From Ornithodoros turicata (Eukaryota; Arthropoda; Arachnida; Ixodida; Argasidae), in NCBI RefSeq assembly GCF_037126465.1, contig NC_088201.1:133452052-133516051 (forward strand): 64,000 bases of DNA, in the 5' to 3' direction. The notes under the pieces were generated by a model. That model was given only the letters and a program-made list of their open reading frames with translations. It did no database searches and had not been told where the DNA came from. Positions 32,350 through 43,525 of the stretch are shown one piece after another. A program made the translations under genes and the position numbers. The stretch's first letter is position 1. Each line of letters opens with the position of its first letter.

Positions 32350-33919
32350 CCAAGCAGCACGCCAATATTGGTCCAATATTGGACCCATATGGGCTGCCAA
32401 GATTACCAATATTGGTCCAATATGGGCCACCAATATGGGACCAATATGGGTAGTGCAACCACGCTCCATATTTGGCCAATATAGGCTGCCCATATTGGCA
32501 AGTACATTTTGCCCATATTGCGCCAATATTTCCGTGATAACGCCAACGGAGAGTCGGTGTAATAATTAAGCATTATCCAGTATAATATCACTTCTCTCCT
32601 CTTTTTGTTTTTCTCATTTCTGCAGATCCTTTATTGATCCGCGTTGCATAGCGTTACAAAGAACAATAGTGCTCTAAAAACGAAGAACAGGTACTACGCC
32701 CGTCTTGCTGCAGGACCCAGGCAGTCGTATTGCCAACTGTAGGATGGGATAAGCGAACCCTTGCCCACATCACATTCAAAAAATAGTACTGCTCTCGCCC
32801 TAGACACAAAGCGCAAGATCAACTAGTGCTAGGCAGGCAGTCGTATTGCCAACTGTAGGACAGGACAAGCGAAATCTTGCCCACATCAATTTCAAAAATA
32901 GTACTGCTCTCGCCTTGAAAACGAAGAGCATGATCAACTAGTGCTAGGCAGGCAGTCGTATTGCCAACTGTAGGATGGGACAAACGGAAGCTTGCCCACA
33001 TCACATTTCAAAAATAGTACTGCTCTCGCTCTAAAAACGAAGAGCAGGATCAACTAGTGCTAGGCAGGCAGTCTCATGGAACTGCCAATGCCAAACATCA
33101 CTTAGAAGCCTTCATTGGGATCGCAATAGTGTACGTACCCAAAATTTCCAACCCGCTCCTAGAGTACAAAGGAGAGAAAAACTTTCGTGACGGTGACGGA
33201 CATACGCCTCAGCTACCCACACTGCCTGCAGTAACTTGAAAGCACCTAGCGTTATAGAAGAGGCATCCCTTCCCACCAATCAATGTGTTTTTCACTTGAC
33301 CTGCAGCAATTCCGTTGTCATTAGAAGAACCAGCGACGTCTGAGCCCGAATGAAACGTCCGATCCAAATGTCGCGCATGCGCATTAGTTGTAGTACGTGT
33401 GATTTCGCTCAAACGACCACGGTCTCACCCGGTTCGACCGATTGGCATTGGCATCGCGAAGCAAGATGGCGGTTGTTTGAGTTGTTAAGTTCCAGTGCAT
33501 GTTACAGTGGGATTGCCACGTACGTTGACTGTTTCGAAGAATGTGAGCCATCTGCGGGAAGCTGTTGGATGTAGCGACGTATTGAATTTGGCATTTCACA
33601 AGATCAAACGTCCAATCTCGCCGTGCTGCTTGGGCATTTGTACAACACGGGTACGTACCATTTTCTGCATTTTCAGTGAATAGGGGGTGTGCACGGGCAA
33701 GATGGGGAAAATCCTTGCAAAACTGGTCCCATATTTGACAGCGGTAGGATACCTTGATCTTGAGGGAATGAGAGGATGCACGAAGAAGTAGACAGGACGA
33801 GGCTCGTGCTGAGCCTCGTCCTTCACCAGTTTGCTTGCCTGCTTACCCTTATTTCACTAATATTAGACCCGTATCGCCCATGACCTGCCAATATGTGTCC
33901 AGTATTGTGTGCTGCTTGG
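32350..33919. mobile_element. TIR element with CCAATATTGG palindromic ends
   Basis: The inverted ends are CCAAGCAGCACGCCAATATTGG-like at 32350 and the complement (CCAGTATTGTGTGCTGCTTGG) ending at 33919. The left 190 bp is a chain of CCAATATTGG/CCCATATTGG palindromes. The core contains a minisatellite (32660-33075) and sequence shared with 10440-11080. No transposase was recognised and no target duplication is evident. Confidence 0.75.
32660..33075. repeat. minisatellite, about 120-bp unit, 3-4 copies
   Basis: Repeated blocks each contain CAGTCGTATTGCCAACTGTAGG, then GCCCACATCA, then AAAAATAGTACTGCTCTCGC, then CAACTAGTGCTAGGCAGG. The single-unit version occurs in the 10.8-kb copy. Confidence 0.8.
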
Positions 33920-34583
33920 GTGTTTAAACAAGGTGGCATAGCAATATGGGAACAGGATGTGGATGCAATCCCTGACCTCTTGACCATATTCAGATTTGAA
34001 TGGACGAATACCAGGACGAATTGTACGCGTTCTCCCGTGAGCCTGTTGTGAAGTTTTGTGCGGACCGCGACCAGTGCAGAAATCTTGAGGTTTTTTGAGC
34101 TTTTGAGGGGTTGAATAAAATGAAAAAAACTTTAGATTATAATTTCAGCTTCCTCCTGTCTTTACATCTCAATGCATGCATCGTGTGAATCAATCCCATC
34201 CACCATGCATTGAATACAGAGATAACCCTTTCCGCCTAAGGTCGTGGCTTACACTTTATTTCTAGGTGGTGTTGCAGCTACGCGTCGTAGCCTGAAATAA
34301 TAGAAGGGAGAGCTGCGGCCGTTCCTCTTGGCGCTAGGCCTCTTCAGCGCCGCTTAATAGCATGGCGGAGGCAGCTGCAGCGACGACAGAGCACGATGGG
34401 TTGCGCTGCTCGCGATACCGATATTTTAGGCATCTGTTACGCTTTCTTTGTTCTAAGACTTGGAATGCAGGTTCACATAGATGAGAATAATTGTCTTTGA
34501 CGTCTATTTGCCATATCATGGCCACGCTACCTTTCAAAAATGTCGCATATAATTATAGCAGCTATAATATTTAACAGACTTAC

Positions 34584-34806
34584 TTGCAAAGTGTGCACTG
34601 CAAAGCTGACACCAACTACGCCATCAAAATCCGTGGTGGAAAAGATTTGGGATGCTGAATAGACGTGCGAGGCCACGGTGGCGACGATGCGGTCCTTGGC
34701 GGAAGATTCGTCGAAAGAGGAAGAGAGGAAGAACCGATAGAGTGTGTGATCGATGGTCACGTGCAAGTTACATAAACGTCCAGAGAGGCTCTTCCTCGTC
34801 ACGCTC
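34584..34806 (-). CDS. ADAM10-like metalloprotease, exon at prodomain/catalytic boundary
   Basis: This is the first recognisable exon of a membrane-anchored ADAM10/Kuzbanian-type zinc metalloprotease; family members shed ectodomains such as Notch at the cell surface. The reverse strand reads CNLHVTIDHTLYRFF, then SHVYSASQIFSTTDFDG, then SFAVHTLQ. This follows the known ADAM10 order (CQLF..TDHLF, SSHV..I..TTDF.GI, SF.V). The acceptor is TTTCTCACGCAG ahead of 34806 and the donor CAA/GTAAGT follows 34584. It begins with one leftover base and ends in phase 0, which suits the next exon. Earlier prodomain and signal-peptide exons were not found with confidence in this window. Confidence 0.82.
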
Positions 34807-35431
34807 CTGCGTGAGAAACACATTCATAGATAAAACAACGTACACTCAGGCTGGCTGCTGGACAAGCTCCACGACGACCGAGCTCCAAGTTAAGTCCTGT
34901 TGTTGTTTAGCCCAAGCTCAGGCTTCGACGTCATGGAACACATTGAGGGCACATATTGTTTCTCGTCTATTAACTAATGTGTAGTTGAGAGTCCTTTGCG
35001 GAATAATTCATACTGACATTTGCTAAGCACAGAATGCTCTTCCAAAAACTTTGCCATGTGACAGTACAATACATGCTCGAAAATTTTGGAGGAACTGGAT
35101 AGCAGTGAAATGGGTCGGTAGTCACTTGTGCCGCGACTTCTTAGGTAGGTAAACTTAATTCAGATATTGTCTTAGGAGTTTGCTAATGCCTTCCTAAGGA
35201 GTGCCCTTGAGCATATGCTATATTGCAATTGATTTCATCCTGGAAAAAGTGATATATATATTTAAAAAATATGTTCACACTTTGCTTATTTAAAGTTTGC
35301 GCACTCCAAAGCCGCTTTGATAGGTGCTCTAAAACATCCATATGTTCTTTTTGGTACATTTCCTTGACGATAAAAGTGCAAAAAGAGACGAACACAGACG
35401 ACACAGCATAGAGCACTATACTTTCAACAAT

Positions 35432-36841
35432 TTAGTGGACTGTCAAAACATCTTCATTTCTGCAGCAGGAATTCCCTTTTCCCCTCCGATAGCGTGATAC
35501 TCTCTGTGCTAACACATCTGTTACCACCTTTACCAATCGGCAGGGCTTCCCAAATCCCTGTCTTTCCTTTTTGTAACGCTCCTTTACTGTTGTTTTGCCA
35601 TACATTCCATTGCATCCACAATCTCTGGAATGCAAAAAGAGATTCCCTTGTCTACTTTTTTTGTTGTTGCGGTACTCCCTTAGACGTGTGTTTAGGCATC
35701 TGCCAGTCTGTCCAATGTAGCTTTTTCCACAGCTCAATGGAATCTCAAAGATTACCCCGATGCACATTTTACATCCGGATCTTGATGCTTAACTGAACAT
35801 TCTGTCTTCTTTTCATTATTTACCATTGCAGGCAATCCTGATAATTTCCTGTTGTGCCCCAAAACAACATTTACTTGATATCATTGTGCCATATTTTTTG
35901 TTTTCAGTCTATGAGATAAACCATGTATATATGGAATAGCCATAATTATTTCCTGTTTCAACTCTTGCGTATCTCTTCTACCTCTATGGAACTGTTTAAC
36001 AATCTTCGAACATACACTATTAAGCAGTTCTATCGAATACCCAGCATTCAGGAGTCTTGTTATCTGCCTCATAAATCCTTCCTTGATCTCATGTTGACAC
36101 GACCTGGGGATGGCTGCTTTAATCGCGCCCAGAGTCACACTTCATTTTACAGTTTTTGACACATTTGACGACGAAGGCATAAGCTGTTTTTTTATCCTCT
36201 GGTGGTACCCCAACGTAGATGCTAATCTTTTGGAATTATAAGCAAATCCAGGAACTGAAGTTTTTTATCAACCATATCTTCTATCGTAAACTCCAAGTCC
36301 GGCGCTGAAGCCTTAAAAATGTCCATTACAATTTCTTACGTTATAACTTATATCCTTGCTTACTTCACGGACAACCAGATAATCATCTACATATCTGAAA
36401 ATAGCAATACCTTCAATCTTTTTATCCCTTATTCTATCTTTGATTGTCCTATCAACTGAGGCTAAGAGCACATTACTAAGGACCGGTGCTATTTTTGAAA
36501 CTATACATATACCCATTTTTTGGATGTACACTTGTTCCTCAAGTTCCACCAACGTAGCCTGTAAATATTTTCTAAGGAGCCACATAAACTGATCCTCCCC
36601 CACCCCTACAGTGTTCTGAAATCTTACAATGTCATATTTATCAATTCCTTCCTCTATTTACTTCCTCACACATCCTATCTATCGGCAAGCTGTAGTACAG
36701 GTCAGTAATGTCCAACGAAAATATCAATCTTCTCGCTGGTTGCATATCCGACAACTCTTTACATATGTGATCCGAGTTTTTTACCATGTAGGGATCATTA
36801 ACTTCCAGCATTGCCAGGGGATGCGATGGAATGTATAGCAA
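35432..36841 (-). pseudogene. Penelope-like element, RT plus GIY-YIG endonuclease, degenerate
   Basis: Reverse-strand fragments appear in Penelope order. The RT finger/palm reads RRLIFSLDITDLYYSLP (36650-36838). It is followed by QKMGICI.SKIAPVLSNVLL and IAIFRYVDDYLVV with the YVDD catalytic motif (36320-36600). A linker follows (35885-36130, AIPYIHGLSHRL). Last is a GIY-YIG domain, GVIFEIPLSCGKSYIGQTGR (35440-35770). Frameshifts and stops separate the pieces, so it is dead. The YVDD and the GIY-YIG core residues are still visible. Confidence 0.85.
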
Positions 36842-36869
36842 AACAACAGTAAAGGGGCGTTACAAAAAG

Positions 36870-36985
36870 AAAAGAGACAGAGAGAGAGATTTTGGGAAGC
36901 CCTGCTGATTGGTAAAGGTGGTGACACATGTGTTAGCACAGGGAGCTATCGGAGAGGAAAAGGGAATTCCTGCTGCAGAAATGAA
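36870..36985 (+). repeat. inverted copy of the Penelope element 3' end
   Basis: This segment (GATTTTGGGAAGCCCTGCTG, GGTAAAGGTGGTGACACATG, GGGAATTCCTGCTGCAGAAA) is the reverse complement of 35444-35560 with a few changes. Partial inverted or tandem duplication is common in Penelope insertions. It runs directly into half of a MITE at 36996. Confidence 0.8.
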
Positions 36986-36995
36986 GTTGTTTTGG

Positions 36996-37120
36996 CAGCA
37001 TAAGTGTCACAAAAAAGGCGTACGCCTCCCGTTTTCAACAAATCAGGGCAGATAACGATATCATCCGCGATAATGGTTGGCTAGGAGCGTGCTATGCGGT
37101 GAAGTTCATTTTTAAGAGTG
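36996..37120. mobile_element. right half of a CACTCTT-family MITE
   Basis: It starts at GCATAAGTGTCACAAAAAAG in the family's centre and runs to the right end TTTTTAAGAGTG. The left half is missing and is replaced by the Penelope fragment. Confidence 0.8.
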
Positions 37121-37129
37121 CATGTGCAA

Positions 37130-38040
37130 GCCCTGGTAAATAATTTATGACACGTCATTCAGTGCTCATGCTTTTTCCACAAGTGTGATAATGTTTTTCA
37201 CTTCGATGAGTGCTCTGGTGTCCGCTCAAGTCTAGTAATTGGCCCTGCCAGTATGGGTAAAATGGTTCGGCAACAGTTAATAAACGCACGTCTCTTCAGT
37301 AGCGCTGCCAGAAAAATATTTTGGGAATGGTTCTAGCTGTAGCTTTACACGGTGAGGACGTTTTTATCGCAATTTCATTTCCCAGATGCATTACCAAAAG
37401 GAGGTTTGGACCCGCGGACCCCTCCCCTTCTCTTAGTCACACCGCAATATCCCTTGTAAAGACAGCGAGAAACTGGATTGCGACAGCTGTGAAGGGCTCA
37501 TTTCGTGAAGGTCCTGTCCTGTTTACGTCGCATCGCCGAAAGCCAAGCAAGAAGAAAGCGAAAAAACGAGAGAACAGGTATGACGAGATATTTTACAGAG
37601 GTAGCTGTTATTTCGTATCTCGTTTATAACTTGCAACCTTGATGCCTCCGAAGGGACGGTAAAGCGAGCCAGGTATACCACCACCCTATATGGCATATAT
37701 CGATTTTGACCAACACCTTCTAAACAAGGCCTGCACACTCTTTCAATACGCGCCTGTGTCACGTTCCTGATCCGGCTTTCATATATTTTCAATCAGTGAG
37801 CTTTTCTCTTAGCTTTTTTGGTGTCACCATATCCATATATGGCCAACAGCCACAGTATAGGGCCGGGTGCGTGGCGTCAATTGAAAGACTTCAGGTGCCT
37901 TCTTTGTTATTTTGAAGAAGTTTCTTTGACGAAGAGGGTCTAAGAGGGCCTACCGATGCGCGTGTGGCTCCACTTCGAAGGAGACGCCGCGGGCACATAC
38001 ACAACTCTGTCGCTGTCGTTCATTTGATGCCTATGTAACT
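37130..38040. other. no recognisable gene
   Basis: The plus frame 37321-37629 and minus frame 37523-37792 overlap, and neither has a known motif. Confidence 0.45.
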
Positions 38041-38044
38041 TGCA

Positions 38045-38450
38045 TCATATCTGCCAGTTTTTTTTTAACATGCACTCTTACAACATTACTTGCAACATGC
38101 ACGGTACGCACGCTTTCTTGCGAAAACCAACATAACCGTATAATTGTCCACAAAAATGGCTTACGCGTCATGTCTTTAACAAACCATGGAAGCGAACGAT
38201 GTGATTCAGGATGATGACTGTTGGCTATGATATTCGTGCCATGTGGTGAAGTTGCGTTTTAACAAAGTACTTCCCTCTCCCGATATGTTGAACACGGGAG
38301 GCGTAATGCCTTTTTTGTGACCTTTGTGGAGTGAAATCTTTTTCACAAAAGTGCGTACGCCTCGCGATTTCCACGAATCAGGATCGATAATTGTATCTTT
38401 CTGTTGAATGATTCGCCTCCACAGTGGAATGTAGTGGAAATTCTTGTTTA
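38045..38450. mobile_element. two badly eroded CACTCTT-family MITE copies
   Basis: Family words remain at family spacing but the ends are damaged: GCACTCTTACAACATTACTT, GGCTTACGCGTCATG, GTGCCATGTGGTGAAGTTGC, GAACACGGGAGGCGTAATGCC, GTGCGTACGCCTCGCG. Confidence 0.5.
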
Positions 38451-38504
38451 AGACTGCACGGGTAGGCCACTCCTGCCACAGAGGGAACTCGGAGAGATAT
38501 GTAT

Positions 38505-38682
38505 TAGAGATATATTCTTCGATGACTGTTACCTACTTCAACAAAGCGAAAAACAAACGAGTACCGTGGTTTCTTCGTGCGATGCCCGTCTTCGATCGGT
38601 TCAGCGTTCACCTCTATATAGTCCAACATTCCTTTCGTGCGTCGTTTGTCACGTACATGAATCTGCAATGTAGACGGGTAGA
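38505..38682 (-). CDS. possible exon of unknown gene
   Basis: The reverse strand has an acceptor-like TTTCTACCCGTCTACATTGCAG. An open stretch IHVRDKRRTKGMLDYIE, then GHRTKKPRYSFVFRFVE follows, with a GTAGGTAAC donor-like sequence. I recognise no family. It could be a decoy created by repeats: the acceptor lies within a 15-bp direct repeat flanking the adjacent hairpin. Confidence 0.2.
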
Positions 38683-38847
38683 AATCCAGCGAACCGCTAG
38701 GGAAGTATGAAGGAAGTTGCCTCAGGACGAGAGCCGCCGATATCTTGAACATCAACAGCGTTCTTCTTCTGGTCCCAGAAGAACAGTCTCTGTTCGAAAT
38801 ATCGGCGGCTCTCGTCTTGATGCAACTCCTTTCATGAATCTGCAATG
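38656..38847. repeat. 43-bp-arm hairpin flanked by 15-bp direct repeats
   Basis: CATGAATCTGCAATG occurs at 38656-38670 and 38833-38847. Between them, 38709-38751 (GAGAGCCGCCGATAT core) pairs with 38791-38833. The loop has its own smaller stem (GTTCTTCTTCTGG/CCCAGAAGAAC). Confidence 0.75.
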
Positions 38848-38987
38848 GTCGTCACGGATTACAGCAAGTCATGCAAATCAGTGGAGCACATGGTATTCCA
38901 TTTATTTACAGCGAATTCAGCTGGTCGTTTTCGTGCAGAGCAGTGTAGTGCACAATCGTGTAGTGTATATACCATATACGCAGTGTA

Positions 38988-39235
38988 CACTCTAAAGACA
39001 AAGCTTCACCCCATAGCACGCTCCTTTAGCCAACCATCACCCTGATATAACAACGTTCTCTGCCTTGATCTGATAAAAACGGGGGGGAGACGTACGCGAT
39101 TTTTGTGACAGTATGAACTGCATAATGCCACAAAAACGGCGCACGTCCCCGTTTTCAGCAAATTATCAGGGGAAAGGACGATGTTACTCGAGATTATAGT
39201 TGGCTAGGAGCGTGCTATTTTTATGGGTGCAGATT
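38988..39235. mobile_element. foldback MITE, CACTCTT family, diverged
   Basis: It starts with TA then CACTCTAAAGACAAAGCTTC, with arms CTTTAGCCAACCATCACC and ATAGTTGGCTAGGAGCGTG. The right TIR is partly deleted. Confidence 0.65.
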
Positions 39236-39702
39236 TCAGTCTACAAACCAGTGAAGAGCGGACAGAAGGACCAATGAAACGCGACTCACGTTGAATTGTG
39301 AAAGTCGTCTGACGTTCGAGCCATGTGCAATTTTGTCTGCGTTACAACGCAACGACAAATTTTTCAAGTTGGACTATTTCAGCTCTCAAGAAATAAAAAA
39401 TAAAAAGACTGAAGTACGCTACAAGCCATTACCACTAACCTCATGAGTTCAAAAGTACAGTGTAAAGCAAACGGTATTATGCAGCGTCATAACAAGTTAC
39501 ACATCTTATGTATCCATTAAGGTTCCACATCATATTATGTAGCCATTAAGGCCCCAGCTCCTATACTCCGATCTCCAGATGAGTTTCTTCATTTAGTATT
39601 TCGCCCTGTATCACTGACTTCTGCAGGAGAGGTCGGATTCAGATCATAACGACTGATGATCAGTGCGCGATGCTATACTATTAAAAATGAACTTCATCAC
39701 AT

Positions 39703-40668
39703 ACACTCTTAAAAATGAACTTCACCTCATAGCACGCTCCTAGCCAACCATTATCTCGAATGATATCGTTATCTGCCCTAATTTGTTGAAAACGGGGGGC
39801 GTACGCCATTTCTGTGACACTTATGCTGTTCATAATTGTCACAGAAAAGGCGTACGCCCCGTGTTTTCAACAAATCAGGGTAGATAACGATATCATTCGA
39901 GATAATGGTTGGCTAGGAGTGTGCTATGAGGTGAAGTTCATTTTTAAGAGTGTAGCACGCTGCCAGCAAACTATCATCCTGAATGACATCGGTCTCTCCC
40001 CTGATTTGTTGAAAACGGGAGGCGTACGCCTTAATTGTGACAATTATGTCATTTATGAACAACATAAGTGTCACAAAAAAGGCGTACGCCTCCCATTTTC
40101 AACAAATCAGGGCAGATGATGGTTGGCTAGGAGCGTGCTACGCGGTGAAGTTCATTTTTAAGAGTGTACCGCAAAAATTTGTACTAAAAAGGCGTACGCC
40201 TCCGATTTCCATCAAATCAAGGGAGAGAACGTTGTCATACAGGATGATAGTTGAAACGGGAGACGTACGCCTTTTTGTGACAATTATGAACATCACAAAT
40301 GTCACAAAAAGGCGTACGCCTCCTGTTTTCAACAAATCCGGGCAGATGACAATATCATTCGAGATGATGGTTGGCTAGGAGTGTACACTCTTAAAAATGA
40401 ACTTCACCGCATTGCACGCTCCTAGCCAACCAGCATCTCGAATGATATCGTTATCTGCCCTGATTAGTTGAAAATGGGGGGCGAACGCCTTTTTTGTGAC
40501 AATTATGAACAGCATAAGTGTCACAGAAAAGGCGTACGCCTCCCGTTTTCAACAAATCGGGGCAGGTAACGATATCATTCGAGATGATGGTTGGCTAGCA
40601 GCGTGCAATGCGGTGAAGTTCATTTTTAAGAGTGTACTATGCGGTGAAACTCATTTTTAAGAGTGTAG
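39703..40668. mobile_element. cluster of four CACTCTT-family MITEs
   Basis: Copies lie at 39703-39954 (full, TA-flanked), 39955-40168 (left end lost, abutting), 40169-40385 (internal, both ends eroded) and 40385-40668 (full, plus an extra partial right end). All share TIRs of CACTCTTAAAAATGAAC type and GGCGTACGCC centres. Several abut without spacer, suggesting insertion into or recombination between copies. Confidence 0.85.
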
Positions 40669-41316
40669 GACATGATAAGAGAACAACAGGGGTGCCAGAC
40701 TCGTCGGAAAGTTCACAACTGAAGAAAGTTCAGCAGATGCGAACCCAGGCAACGCATGGTGCGCTAGTATACGTCTAAAAGACGCCTAAATGTAGATTTT
40801 GGGGATATCTATTAGACGTCTAACAAAGTAGCTCTATTGCTCCGTATCCGTCCCCTAGCCCAGCTAACGTTACGCTAAAATACAGCTGATAGCCGGATAA
40901 TTGTAGCATCGATTTAGACCTTTTCTAGACCAAACGTCTAAAATGGGACGGTATACTTATCTATCCACTGAGCCGTCACATACACAATTAGCCATGCCAT
41001 CTAAAATTATACATATTTTATACCTAAATTTTGGCACTAGTGGCCCATGTATTGGTTCGTCCACATACTATATGTCACTCACATGCACATGCACGTATGT
41101 GTGGTTCATGTACAGTATGTCTTACAAAGGCAGCACGGATGTTGGTACAATATTTATTTCTATGAACATACCGGGCAAACATTGACTTCCAAACATGTGG
41201 ACAAGTCAGCAGACATCGTGAGCTCTTCCCCTCATTGCACAGTCACATACCAGCAAATCTTGGTACTCTTCCAAAGTAGATAGTAATGTACATGTACACA
41301 AATCGCAGCACTTGTA

Positions 41317-42431
41317 TCACTGGTAGCTGGAAGCATTGCCTCTGTCTTTGGGTCCATGCTTCAGTGCTCCAAATGCAACCAGCACTTTACACACGTGTGG
41401 GGTGGTAGACGGCTGTGGGTAGCAGGAAGGAACGTTTCCGAGGTCCACTGAAAATAGAAAAGACAATGTGTGATATCACTATAAATGCCTGTATGTAAAA
41501 ATGTTGGATGCAGCTTGTTTACTGCAGAACTGAAATTTATGCATATTTTTTATTCAGGCACTATGCAAGTGTCAAGTATTTCCCTATCCATACATGTCAG
41601 ATCATAGTTGCTTGTGCAGAACCCATTTGATTCCCGACGGACAATTCGAAGACGAGAGATGAGGCTACTAAAGAGACCGTGAAGTGACACATCCTACTCT
41701 GCAAATCAAAATGCGCACATGTTAAAAAGGAAATTGTGTGACTGAATCTGAAAAATGATCATTCTGACAGCCTGCACTTACATGACATCAATGACATGAA
41801 TCCGATGCAGTTTACACTCTCCAACTGTAACTGAAGCACTATGGCTACAAAGTATTTACAAGAGTCTCACACGAGCATCACATTAGCGAGCTCATAGAAA
41901 TCCAGCGATATTGAACAACAGCACAGTCAGATTAGAAAAGGTAACAGTTTTTGTTTAGGATCGTAGCTGCAGCTAGGCCGAAGTGCCAACAAATGACCCA
42001 CAGGCCAGGCGTTGTATTCGTCACCTCCAATCCATGAGCCTGGAAGCACCTATAAAATACATGAACCCATGAGGTACCCGCGCCAACATAATATCCAGAT
42101 ATCCAGTTTTTGACATCCAGATATCAAACGAAAGAACTGCTCAACGTACGCACTGTTTTAAAAACAAATGAAACAACTTCATTACATTGCCCCTGGCAAA
42201 ATGGTCACTGCACCCATATTTCACTGCAACACAGTCAGCACAGAGTAGAGAGAGAAGACAGCGTCAGATTAGCGAGCACATAACACAAGCGGACAACAGA
42301 TCTGAAAAGGTAACCGTTTTCGTTTACCTAAAATGTGATCGTAGCTCCAGCTCAGCTGAAGTGCCAACAAATGGCTCACAGGCAAGGTGTAGTAATCGTG
42401 AGCTTCATTCCATGACTCTACAAGCACCTAT
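41317..42431 (-). CDS. unrecognised multi-exon gene candidate
   Basis: Candidate exons in minus-strand order are as follows. About 42431-42322 (acceptor TTTTTATAG; VLVESWNEAHDYYTLP, SHLLALQLSWSYD; donor TTAG/GTAAAC). A diverged copy at about 42052-41950 (VLPGSWIGGDEYNAWP, GHLLALRPSCSYD). About 41693-41550 (DVSLHGLFSSLISRLRIV, ESNGFCTSNYDLTCMD). 41447-41317 (acceptor CTATTTTCAG; VDLGNVPSCYPQ, VCKVLVAFGALKHG, then TGA). I recognise no family. The opposite strand is also open at the last exon (LQCSKCNQHFTHVWGG), so the strand is not certain. Confidence 0.3.
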
Positions 42432-42480
42432 AAAAATAATAAAGACGTGAATCCAAGAGGTACCCGAGCCAACAACGTAT
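41920..42480. repeat. tandem segmental duplication, two diverged copies
   Basis: 41935-42110 and 42295-42480 share the order ...AAAAGGTAAC.GTTTT.GTTTA, GATCGTAGCT, GAAGTGCCAACAAATG, CACCTATAAAA, GAGGTACCCG.GCCAACA. The period is about 365 bp. It contains the duplicated candidate exon. Confidence 0.7.
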
Positions 42481-43146
42481 CCAAACGATTGAATCTTAAC
42501 ACACACATAGGTCAGTCCCACATCTCCATATTGTTCGTCGCAACCACACTGAACAGATAGCATTGAATGTAACCAAACGACAATCTTGTTAACACATTTA
42601 GGTAAGTCCCACATCTCCATTGTGTTCGTCACTCCTTCGCAACATCATTCTGCAGAGAAAGAAAACGATATTCAGCTGCTGTGCTCCAGAGCTCTATCGC
42701 ATGCGATTGTCAACACAAGCAGGCACAAATCTGAAGGCAAAGGACAAGAAAGAAAGAAAACTCACCCCTGAAACCTGAAGTCCAGAGAACAAAGGGACGT
42801 TGCCTCCCCGCTACAGCAGCGCTTGTTGTTAGGCTCAACGATATCGCTCATTGCATTCGACAGGATGCCGGAACTGTCCAGTTGACCGACAGATTACAAG
42901 AAATCATACGCACGACGCTGGGCAACAAATAAACTTACTAAACTCCGAAACACTACAGTAGCGAGCGTCAGCTCCAGCAACTGAGCGAACAAGTTTGAAC
43001 ACTGACCGTTGCGCCAGGGGATGAAACCTGCGAGTTCACTTGCGGACTAAAGTGAGGCGCTGCGAGCTTTTCACGTCATCGAACGTCATGAAACGTCAGA
43101 ATTTTCACGTCGAAGCGCGAGATCTCAACCGTCACGAGCCCATTAG

Positions 43147-43525
43147 AACTGGTACCAGTTGAACTGTGTTATCGAACAGGGACCAGTTCAACCGGTCCCA
43201 GATCAACTGGTACCAGTTGGGACAACTGGTCCCCGTTCGATAACACAGTTCACCCAGTCCCAGTTACAACTGGTCCCAGTTGAGACTGGAACCGGTTAGA
43301 AACCAGTTGGGCCAACTGGTACCAGTTCACCGAACTGGTCCCTATTCGATAACACAGCTCATCCAGTCCCAGTTGAACAGGTCCAGTTGCAACTGGGACT
43401 GGGCGAACTGTGTTATCGAATAGGGACCAGTTCGATCAACTGGTACCAGTTGGCCCAACTGGTTTCTAACCGGTCGCAGTCTCGACTGGAACTGGTTGCA
43501 AACCTCATTGTTGGACCTGGGACCG
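43147..43525. repeat. palindromic AACTGGTACCAGTT array
   Basis: About 380 bp is composed of AACTGGTACCAGTT, CCAGTCCCAGTT and GTTATCGAAYAGGGACCAGTT units in both orientations. The larger scale is also palindromic: 43299-43385 is the near-perfect reverse complement of about 43395-43480. It would form nested cruciforms and has no ORF. Confidence 0.85.

Noticed and set aside
35494..35796. Plus-strand ORF over the Penelope endonuclease
   Set aside because: It is the shadow of the minus-strand GIY-YIG frame.
39703..40668. CRISPR-like array because of regular repeats
   Set aside because: The units are inverted-repeat MITEs in a eukaryotic genome, with no spacer structure.
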